The notes beneath the pieces were generated by a model, which saw only the letters and a program-made list of their open reading frames with translations, did no database searches and had not been told where the DNA came from. Shown piece by piece: positions 18,619 to 24,911 of a DNA stretch of 24,911 bases. Both the position numbers and the translations under genes were made by a program. Source of the stretch: Pigoraptor chileana (Eukaryota > Opisthokonta > Filasterea). The stretch covers positions 1 to 24,911 of the forward strand of contig CALSCR010004288.1 of the NCBI GenBank assembly GCA_943704495.1, in the 5' to 3' direction. Position 1 is the stretch's first letter. The number at the start of each line of letters is the position of its first letter.

Positions 18619-18876
18619 ATGGCGGACAGAAAGCGCAAACGGGACGACACAGAAAGGTCAGACCAACGTATGCACGTCAGACCATACGGTATGTACAATG
18701 AAAATGACCGCGCAGGGTGGTTTTTCCAGTTTGAGCGTCATTACCCAGCGCTTGCAAGCACGATCGGTTCACAATGTGCGATTGACCTTCAAACCAATGG
18801 CTTCATATCAAGCGTTTCGTTTATTAACGTGATAATGCGAACACCAAAAGAGATTTTGGACGATTTAGGGTTCTAA
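18619..18876 (+). CDS. Small hypothetical protein, 85 aa, basic N-terminus
   Basis: The ATG at 18619 has a strong eukaryotic context (GGAAACATGGCGG). The protein begins MADRKRKRDDTERSD, where RKRKRDD resembles a nuclear signal, and continues into a mixed domain with GWFFQFERHYPAL and a C-terminal helix-like TPKEILDDLGF. There is no membrane segment. The TAA stop overlaps the first base of a dispersed motif. The family is not recognised. Confidence 0.55.
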   Translation: MADRKRKRDDTERSDQRMHVRPYGMYNENDRAGWFFQFERHYPALASTIGSQCAIDLQTNGFISSVSFINVIMRTPKEILDDLGF

Positions 18877-18893
18877 GAGCGTATCCGCCGCTC
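18876..18893 (+). repeat. GCCGCTC-type dispersed motif, copy 2
   Basis: AGAGCGTATCCGCCGCTC, followed by ACCACGGGT. It begins on the last base of the stop codon of the 85-aa gene. An exact reverse-complement copy lies at 23901-23918. Confidence 0.85.
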
Positions 18894-18896
18894 ACC

Positions 18897-18915
18897 ACGG
18901 GTTTGGTTCACCCGT
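18897..18915. other. Short hairpin after the 85-aa gene
   Basis: ACGGGT (18897-18902) pairs with ACCCGT (18910-18915) over a 7-nt loop. It directly follows dispersed-motif copy 2 and may be part of a 3' end signal. Confidence 0.45.
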
Positions 18916-19042
18916 TCGCTTAACGGCTTTGGTTTTTTGGTTTGTTCATTGTTAGAGTACTTGTGTGTAGAAAAAAGGAACTATGCATTGTACACAGACA
19001 GTACAAAGACAACGTATAAGACGACGCCAGTTGCAACGCAAA

Positions 19043-19748
19043 ATGAAGAGTAGTGTAATCGTGTGTTTGGTGCTACCGGCGCTTGCCATTTCACTTGGGT
19101 TACTTGGCGGACTTCTTGTTCCCGAGATCAAAATCAACAATAATTATCAGCCAGGGCACGATCCGGGGCACGTCCGTTGTTTCGCGTGTGTGCTGTTCCA
19201 AGAAATGTAGCCAGAGTGATTCCGTTTCCGGAGCGCCGTCCTGTTCTTCGTTTCAGGCCGTGCAAGAATCACTCAATCCGCTCAAGTGCGCCAATGACAC
19301 AAGCCAATGTGCCAACGGCGGCGTGTGCCATGATGGATACTGTGATACTTGTTGCAACACGTGTACCTCGTGCACCAAAGACAACAAATGTACCGTTTTT
19401 CCAAGCATTCTTCTCCGCGATGTGATGGAGACACAAGCCGCTCCTCGCCTTTTGCCGATTGAGGCGAAACGCGAGGTACCTTGCAGACGCACATCATCGT
19501 TGCCCGCTTTTAGCCACAGACATGTGACCTATCCCTTCCGTCGCCTAGGAGCCCCTACACACACTTCGACACGTCACAGTAGGCTGACGTCACCTCGGTT
19601 GCGCCACTAAATTGTCAGTTGTCCCGGCGGCGGGGCGAAATTTGCTGAAGGTCCGCAGCAACACTGGTGTCAAGTCACAAGTCACGTCTTTGACTGCATG
19701 GCTGTTGTTGTTGCGAAACTGTGTACAAAGTCGTGTCCGCACTACTAG
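19043..19748 (+). CDS. Cysteine-rich secreted or membrane-anchored protein, exon structure uncertain
   Basis: From the ATG at 19043 the frame encodes a hydrophobic leader (MKSSVIVCLVLPALAISLGL), a signal peptide or N-terminal anchor; an upstream in-frame ATG at 18983 adds a basic stretch. Around 19165 the good coding sequence moves to another frame, with dense cysteines: RVCCSKKCSQSD, then CANGGVCHDGYCDTCC and CTSCTKDNKC. The CxNGGxCxxGxC spacing is that of EGF-like knots. That frame stops at 19610. Directly after it, about 19613-19748, comes another Cys-containing stretch ending KLCTKSCPHY. The frame change may reflect a short intron or a frameshift. Extracellular location is inferred from leader and cysteines. 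Confidence 0.45.
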
Positions 19749-19856
19749 AAACACAAAAGGCCCCCGAGCAAAACGGCTTTCAATCTATGCGCACGCGCGT
19801 ACCTTTCCAGAATGGACGCCTGAATCTCGCTCGAGCCGGTCATTGACGCAGACCGC

Positions 19857-20247
19857 ATGAAGGCTGCTGTGGCTTTGGCAAACGTGAATGCGAAGGTTGA
19901 TCGGCTCCAGGCTGAACTCCATAAGCTCCGGCGTCGTCGTCGCTTGGTCGTTTTGCTCGACAAAAGCGAGGGATCAGACGCGAGCCCATGACGAAGGTCA
20001 GTCCGACGACAGTAACCGCGCGGACGTGGTTTCTTCGCGCAAGAAGAGAGAGAGCGTCACGAGCCGCCGGAGAATGTTCACTCTGACGGCGACGTCCGCG
20101 CGCGAATCTCTCAGAATCCAGCATGTGCACAATTCGACGGGCGAGAAGTGCGCAATCACGCTTCCGCGCCCTCCAGGCGGAGCAAAGGCAATAGAGGCGT
20201 TGGCCACTATAAGATGAGGTTGGCGATACGCAGCTTAAGCAACCCTT
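19857..20247 (+). pseudogene. Coiled-coil protein remnant in three frames
   Basis: An ATG at 19857 opens a 44-codon frame with coiled-coil character (ALANVNAKVDRLQAELHKL) followed by five arginines. Coding quality then passes to a second frame (DEGQSDDSNRADVVSSRKKR) and then to a third (EPPENVHSDGDVRARISQ), which ends at 20247. Two frameshifts in under 400 bases indicate decay, unless tiny introns are present. No family is recognised. Confidence 0.35.
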
Positions 20248-20350
20248 GATTCTGCGACGTGTGAACTCCCATCCGTCGGAGAACTCAGTACACAAGCGCC
20301 GTGGACACAGATGAAAACTTTTATTGTTTCTAAATATGTAGGTTCTGCTA

Positions 20351-20893
20351 ATGAAGATTTTAGTTGCAACATCTTTACCAGGTTATTGGTGTGGTGTAAA
20401 GGAGGGGGAACCAGTTCATACGAGCTACTGGACTGAGGACGTTTACTATGCCAAGGAAGACGAAGGCTTTACCGGATTTTATCACTTAGACCCTACTCAA
20501 TGCGCAATGGTTGTGGATTCGAACGTGTTTTGCACGAAGGATGACCTTTTCCTACAATTTAACATGGCGAAAAACATGGTTTCCGAAGATGAGTGCTGTT
20601 TAGATCACACAATTGACATAGCAAACGCATTTCCTGTAGGTGCTGTGCTCACATTTCAATTGGTCAAGCCAAACAAGTTTACACCCACATTGCGGCGATG
20701 GCTGATGATGCCTGCAATAACACTCGTTTCCAACAAGAGGAACAGCTTTGTATCCATCGACCACCTGAACGGTGATTGCCATGCGACACCTTTTTCCGTC
20801 CTTGTATCCGAGACACCGAACGGATGGCGACGTGTTAGTTACAAGAGCTCGACGCACTGCGAATTGCTCGTAGGTGTTGGAGCCCTTCGATGA
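20351..20893 (+). CDS. Hypothetical protein, 180 aa
   Basis: The start is an ATG at 20351. The first 110 residues look protein-like: acidic, with aromatic and cysteine residues, such as YWTEDVYYAKEDEGFTGFYH and DECCLDHTIDIANAFPVG. No signal peptide or membrane segment is clear and I know no family. The last 70 or so codons lie antisense to the HNH nuclease frame, so the true 3' end may be shorter or the two transcripts may overlap tail to tail. Confidence 0.45.
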   Translation: MKILVATSLPGYWCGVKEGEPVHTSYWTEDVYYAKEDEGFTGFYHLDPTQCAMVVDSNVFCTKDDLFLQFNMAKNMVSEDECCLDHTIDIANAFPVGAVLTFQLVKPNKFTPTLRRWLMMPAITLVSNKRNSFVSIDHLNGDCHATPFSVLVSETPNGWRRVSYKSSTHCELLVGVGALR

Positions 20894-21253
20894 GTTACAG
20901 AACGCACACGCCGTTACACCGTTTTCGACTTCGTTGTGTCCAAGGAGCGATCGTGGCCGAATGTGGTCGACATGCCACGGAATGCTACATTGAAAGTGCG
21001 TTCTGCAGTCCAAAAAGAGCTCAGAATCGCGATCGAATCGCTCTTTCGTACGCCGTCTGTTCGACGCAACGACCTTTTGTGCACGTTTAAATTGCGTCAC
21101 CCGTACGACTGCATGTTCCTCCAGGATCCCGAGTTTCGCGCCCTTGTTCTTCGTTATACCAGCAAAGCAGATTGCTCTCGATCTGTGTGGCAGGATGAGT
21201 TCGATCTCTCCTCCCTCAAGAATGTCGAGATACAGGACATGAGGTGGACGTGC
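20600..21253 (-). CDS. HNH endonuclease-family protein, 5' end missing or in another exon
   Basis: The HNH fold is plain: CSIPWHVDHIRPRSL (the H-V-D-H-I core, about 20950-20985), then GVTACAFCNSSKGS (C-x-x-C with Asn). Ahead of it is a basic helix, SNRRRTKERFDRD. After it a Cys/His cluster (RCLGYKDGKRCRM then CYCRHH) looks like a second zinc site. HNH proteins cut DNA and include homing and restriction-type enzymes. The frame is open up to a TGA at 21254-21256, with sensible sequence throughout (LYLDILEGGEIELILPHRSR), but it has no ATG before the HNH motif. Coding-like sequence continues in another frame to about 21387. So the gene either has an upstream exon or is broken. Confidence 0.7.
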   Translation of the reverse strand, partial: ARPPHVLYLDILEGGEIELILPHRSRAICFAGITKNKGAKLGILEEHAVVRVTQFKRAQKVVASNRRRTKERFDRDSELFLDCRTHFQCSIPWHVDHIRPRSLLGHNEVENGVTACAFCNSSKGSNTYEQFAVRRALVTNTSPSVRCLGYKDGKRCRMAITVQVVDGYKAVPLVGNECYCRHHQPSPQCGCKLVWLDQLKCEHSTYRKCVCYVNCVI

Positions 21254-21539
21254 TCAAAGAACGCAACGTGTTGTTGCGCATACGGCCTTTGAATGTGCGT
21301 TGCAAATTTTTTGACTGTCGCCCCTGCTCGTACAAAGTACCAGGAATAGGCGCTTGCACGCAAAACCCAATAAGCAGGGTTAATCAACTACTATGGCTTG
21401 TAACATAAAAATGACTTTTGTCTTTAACGCACTGAAAAATGAGTATTACTGTGCTATTGATTACTCGACGGCTAAGCGAAGTAGCGCATCCGAGTTGGAA
21501 AAATAACTCCATTGGACACTCACAACAAAATGGTCGAAA

Positions 21540-22730
21540 ATGAGCGAGCAAGTGAAACATGCAAAGGTCGTGTTTCTGGTGCCTACTACGCAGGACAACG
21601 AACCAGTCGCACTTTCCTTTACCCCCAACGAGTTTCTGCACGAAGTTATTCGCTTGCGCCTAAATGGCTTCGGCCTCTTCGATATGCCCGAAGTTGATAA
21701 CAATAACATCAAGGCTGTGGTTATCCTCGGAAGCATTCATGGAGGGGAAAGTTCATGGAACAAACTTCTTAACCAAATTGCGCCGAATGGAACCCCCGTC
21801 TTCTTTGGTATGAGCGACTATGAACGTGTGTTTCCTCCGAATTTCGGACAGGCGTGGACTGGTGCGCGATCTACAACTGCTGCAAATATCTAGCTGACCT
21901 CAATCAAATCCTTTACATTGTCGACAATGCCGCAACACCGACTCTAGTACACTTACTTACCAAGGGGTTAGTACGCATGCTTGAGGATCTTAATGCTGAA
22001 ATCGTCTCAACATGTCACTCAGATTTGACTTACTTTTTTTTCTAATCAGGTTGGGCATTGCTTACAATGGAACCGACAGAGCTGACAGGCGGCGATACAT
22101 TTGCAGCGCTCCAAAAACTAAGTACGTTCAGTGCGTTTGTCCAAACGTGAATTCATTGGCGGCGAAGGGTAGACTCGCACTGAGTCCTTTGTCTCTCGGT
22201 GAGACAGGAGATACGGATTCAAAAATGTTGTGGTGTATATGGACGTGGTGCAACAGAAGGAACTTGACATACCTTGTTTTTTTCGTTTTTTTTGATCATG
22301 AGCTTGTGATTGAACAACGAACTGTCTAACGCAGTTTATTCCATTACACCCAGATTGAGCGAATGGACGCCGCCCAACGCAAATACATCCTTCATATTGT
22401 TGCCCTATTCGATCAAATCGGGGCGAGGTAGGATTAGCTTTTTCACGGTGGTTTCCTTGTAACGAGATCTCGGCAACATATAAACAGACATCCTGCTGGA
22501 TCTCGCAACATTTCTTTAAAAAATCAACCAATTGGACTGAACAGGAGTTTTGGATTCTCCTACAACGGGAGTGTCAAATCAGCGCGTTCCTCGTCCATTT
22601 TTGCAGGCAACGATCGCCTAACACTGACACGGACGAGCATTCATTTTTTTTTTTTGCTCAACTGGAGTGGTTTTATATCATTTTTACTGCACACGAACCA
22701 ACAAGGAAATGAAAACACAGCCGATGACAA
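21540..22730 (+). CDS. Unknown protein, probably spliced or frameshifted
   Basis: The ATG at 21540 opens 117 codons that look genuine (VVFLVPTTQDNEPVALSF, then AVVILGSIHGGESSWNKLL). At about 21850 the good frame changes to LADLNQILYIVDNAATPTL. It then runs into TTTTTTTTCTAATCAG (ending near 22050), a convincing 3' splice site, after which MEPTELTGGDTFAALQKL is open. Further coding-like stretches are VYMDVVQQKELDIP (about 22230) and IERMDAAQRKYILHIVALF (about 22354-22420). The latter is bounded by CATTACACCCAG before it and GCGAG-GTAGGA after it, good acceptor and donor sites. NWTEQEFWILLQREC (about 22530) may be the last part. The change at 21850 leaves no room for a normal intron. Function is unknown. 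Confidence 0.4.
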
Positions 22731-22814
22731 CAATGTGGCACAACTGCCGACACAGCCTTTCTGATAGAAAAGACTTTGATGTTTCCCGACGACGACGGGA
22801 CAAACGTTTAGCGT

Positions 22815-23875
22815 GAGTTCCAGTTTGCTCAAGGGCAGTATGATCAAGTCTTTCAAACCGTTTTTGCGCGTGGGCAGTTCGATCCGTTGCTTTCAAACAG
22901 TTTTTACGGGTGGGCAGTATGACCCAACAAACCCAGTCTCTCGCTTTCAACCTCATTTTCCGAATGGGCGTGATCTTCAGACCCAATCTGTCGCCTTCAA
23001 ACCGTGGTTGTGCGTCCACAGACCATGTTTGTCGCTTTCAAACCGTTTTTTTAATTGCGCGTGGGCAGTTTGATCCCCAGACCAAGTTTGCTTTCAACCC
23101 ATTTTTGCACGTGGGCAGTATGATCCCCGACCCAGTTTGTCGCTTTCGACCCATTTTTGCCCACGGGTACTATGATCAACTGACCACATTTCTGGCTTTC
23201 AACCCATTTTCGCGCATGGGCCTTATGAACCCAGTCTTTCGCTTTTCAAACCGTATTTGCGCATGGGCACTATGATCCCCAGACCCAGTTTGTCGCTTTC
23301 AAATCTTTTTTGCATGACCAGTTTGATCCCCAGTCCCAGTCTCTCGCTTGTATGGACAGTAAGATCCCCCCCTCACAGCATTTCTCGCTTTCAACCCGTT
23401 TTTGCGCGTGGCCAGTTGATCCCCAGACAGTGCGCCACAGACTTTCTAACCGTTGTTTTAAGGCACGGGGCCAGTTTGATCCCCAGACCCAGTCTCTCGC
23501 TTTTAAACCATTTTTGTGCATGTGCACTTTTATTCCCTGATCGCGTTCAAACCAATGATCTCGTGATCGCATGTCTTGCTTTCACATCATTTTTGCGTAT
23601 GGGCACATGTTTCTCGTTTTCAAAACGCCTCTGCGCAGCCTGATCACAAGACCCCGTCTCTCACTTTCAACCCGTTTGTGCGCGTGGGCAGTTTAATCCA
23701 CAGTTTGTGCTTTCAAACCATTGTTGCGCGTGGGCTATGATCTACCATGTTTCGCTTTCATCAAACCGTTTTTTGCACACAAGGGCAGTATGATCCCCAA
23801 ACTCTGTTTCTCGCTTTCAAACAGTTTTGCGCGTGGTGCCCAGACTCAGTCTTTCGCTTTCAAACTGATTTTTTC
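22815..23875 (+). repeat. Satellite array D, about 20 units of about 52 bp
   Basis: The degenerate unit consensus is CAGTCTCTCGCTTTCAAACC, then GTTTTTGCGCGTGGGCAGT, then TGATCCCCAGACC. The GGGCAGT..GATCC block recurs about every 50 bp (for example 22831, 22874, 22912, 23065, 23115, 23467 and 23785). Open frames through it on both strands are repeat artefacts. Its block order is the same as the B-type satellites in the left half of the window. Confidence 0.95.
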
Positions 23876-23900
23876 GTCCGCCAAAATGCATGGACATGAT

Positions 23901-23918
23901 GAGCGGCGGATACGCTCT
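23901..23918 (-). repeat. GCCGCTC-type dispersed motif, copy 3
   Basis: The plus strand reads GAGCGGCGGATACGCTCT followed by AA, the exact reverse complement of copy 2. It sits about 25 bp after satellite array D ends. Confidence 0.85.
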
Positions 23919-24422
23919 AATGGCAGTCGGGATTAACACTCGAACAAGACGATTACGGAGCATGAGGAGCGTGCTACGAAGTTATGGGACACAACCATAA
24001 AGCGTCGCACAGCATTATGGGTATGTGTATTTGTACTCAAAGACGGCAAACACTCCTGCTGCGCCCATTCCTGCAGAATTTACCTTTCTGATTGAAAGGT
24101 TAGCGTGTGTGGGTCAAGCCGGGCGTGTTTGCCCCAGTCGCTTAGAGCGTGTCCGCCGCTCCCCACGGTGTCCGCCCTCTTCGAAAGCGTTCAAGTAATC
24201 CTCAAACGAAACTACTTGCGCGGTCAAGATTCAAACAGTCTTTCAAAAACGGACTTAGCAGATTTACTGTTGTTGGTAAGCAACTACGTAAGATACCAAC
24301 CAGTAGTGGAACGAAGAAAACTCAGTTGGTGGAACTGAATACCCGTGGGGAGCGGCGGAACGCTCTTGGGGTCTTAAAATATTGTGTGCAGTTGAGATTA
24401 CTGGGGTAACTGAGACTCACAA
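23919..24422. other. Intergenic; MITE-like element and a small hairpin
   Basis: No gene of useful size is seen. A 7-bp hairpin (ACCTTTC, loop TGATT, GAAAGGT) lies at 24082-24100. The 223-bp inverted-repeat element at 24144-24366 takes up most of the rest, ending 57 bp before the Sel1-protein ATG. Confidence 0.5.
24144..24366. mobile_element. MITE-like element, 223 bp, with about 27-bp terminal inverted repeats
   Basis: The left end reads AGAGCGTGTCCGCCGCTCCC then CACGG. The reverse complement of the right end reads AGAGCGTTCCGCCGCTCCCC then ACGG, the same apart from one missing base and one substitution. The interior has no coding capacity. Target-site duplication is unclear. Size and structure fit a miniature inverted-repeat element, but the ends are also the dispersed motif seen elsewhere, so a regulatory reading is possible. 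Confidence 0.5.
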
Positions 24423-24911
24423 ATGTTTCCAATCAAGCGAAAGCAGCCCACGCCCGCTGCCAGGCCACCTACGATCAAGCTTGTCAAGCCTGTCAAGACG
24501 CCAGAGCTTACGCGTTTTCTGCCAGCTGTTTCCAGCACTTGGAGCGAGCGCGATTGGATGATATACGCGGTGGAACACGGAGGCGCGGATGTCCAATTTG
24601 CCGTTGGTAAGTGTCATGAGGAAGGACATGGAACGATACGGGATTGCGAGGAAGCACTCAAGTGGTTTCACAAGGCTGCCAGCTATGGTTTTTCGGCTGC
24701 AGAATTTGCGATAGGTCGCTGTTATTTCGAAGGCAGCGGCGTTGCCAAGGATGAGCAAGAGGCAATCGTTTGGTTCAACAAAGCGAAGAGAAAGGGTTAC
24801 ACGTTGGTACTGCACTCTGACGCGAGCGGCATGACTCTCGCAGACTGGCTGAGGATCGCGGCAGAGCGGGCGACACCCGAGATTCACGTGGGGATTGCAA
24901 AGTGTTGCTTG
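24423..24911 (+). CDS. Sel1-repeat protein, N-terminal part (runs off the window)
   Basis: The ATG at 24423 (ACAAATGTTTCC) opens a frame that remains open to the window end, 163 codons so far. The first 45 residues are basic and Pro-rich (MFPIKRKQPTPAARPP). Sel1-like repeats follow: DVQFAVGKCHEEGHGTIRDC, EALKWFHKAASYGFSAAEFA, and IGRCYFEGSGVAKDEQEAIV ending WFNKAKRKGY. These have the usual A/G-x-Y/C-x-x-G-x-G-V-x-x-D-x-x-x-A and W-x-x-K-A-A-x-x-G spacing. A further helical pair (WLRIAAERATPEIHVGIAKC) starts before the edge. Sel1 repeats form alpha-solenoids that scaffold protein complexes. The antisense frame of 156 codons here is a shadow. Confidence 0.85.
   Translation, partial: MFPIKRKQPTPAARPPTIKLVKPVKTPELTRFLPAVSSTWSERDWMIYAVEHGGADVQFAVGKCHEEGHGTIRDCEEALKWFHKAASYGFSAAEFAIGRCYFEGSGVAKDEQEAIVWFNKAKRKGYTLVLHSDASGMTLADWLRIAAERATPEIHVGIAKCCL

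Noticed and set aside
20936-21292. 118-codon plus-strand frame that looks fairly protein-like
   Set aside because: It is antisense to the HNH motif, which is specific and well conserved. I could not find a family for the plus-strand reading.
22813-23643. Several open frames of 76-128 codons in the right-hand repeat region
   Set aside because: They read through about 20 degenerate satellite units on both strands and consist of repeated peptides with no domain.
22815-23875. Satellite array as a telomere or centromere
   Set aside because: Units are about 52 bp and degenerate, the array is only 1 kb long, and genes lie on both sides. There is no short G-rich telomeric unit.
18876-23918. Calling the whole 5-kb interval a transposon
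   Set aside because: The exact inverted 18-mers at its ends are suggestive, but no transposase was recognised inside and no target duplication was seen, so it is kept as a finding only.
24417-24887. 156-codon minus-strand frame
   Set aside because: Antisense to the Sel1-repeat protein, whose repeats are clear on the plus strand.
1-24911. CRISPR array, rRNA or tRNA genes
   Set aside because: The tandem arrays lack the constant-repeat and unique-spacer pattern of CRISPR. I saw no tRNA-like B box with a cloverleaf partner and no rRNA-like conserved stretch.

Overview
The window looks like nuclear DNA of a unicellular eukaryote (protist). The genes are monocistronic, several have no in-frame ATG but do have plausible splice sites, and the recognisable families are eukaryotic: a ZNFX1-type helicase with NFX1 and RZ zinc fingers, a WD40 protein, and a Sel1-repeat protein. 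Much of the space between genes is degenerate 50-60 bp tandem repeats. I cannot name the species.

Layout. 1-145 is a 56-57 bp tandem repeat, followed by an unknown minus-strand ORF (146-1009). 1400-2075 holds a decayed Tc1/mariner-type DNA transposon, and 2230-2545 a degenerate satellite. 2797-4428 (minus) is a GIY-YIG (T5orf172/MUG113-like) protein with a zinc-finger-like segment and 15 tetrapeptide repeats. 4610-5165 is more satellite, including a clean 59-bp tandem. 5655-5930 shares sequence with the transposon relic. 6020-12510 (minus) is the dominant gene, a ZNFX1 homologue of more than 2,100 residues. 12511-14148 is essentially empty. 14178-16116 (minus) is an eight-repeat WD40 protein with a very long acidic repeat tail and one 2-base frameshift.

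The right third (16440-24911) is read mainly on the plus strand and is made of small genes: a run of related short membrane proteins (17079-18520), a small basic-start protein (18619-18876), a cysteine-rich secreted-type protein (from 19043), a coiled-coil remnant, an unknown 180-residue ORF overlapping an antisense HNH nuclease, a multi-frame gene that may be spliced (21540-22730), about 1.06 kb of satellite (22815-23875), and the start of a Sel1-repeat protein running off the window (24423 onward).

Two patterns cut across the annotation. A roughly 17-18 bp motif, (T)TAGAGCG..TCCGCCGCTC, occurs five times between 17030 and 24366 in strictly alternating orientation and brackets gene blocks; one pair forms a 223-bp MITE-like element. 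The satellites at 2.2, 4.6, 5.5, 13.3 and 22.8-23.9 kb appear to be variants of one family. Functionally, ZNFX1 homologues act in small-RNA silencing and RNA sensing. The GIY-YIG and HNH proteins are nuclease-fold genes of the kind often spread by mobile DNA. No operon-like pathway is evident.
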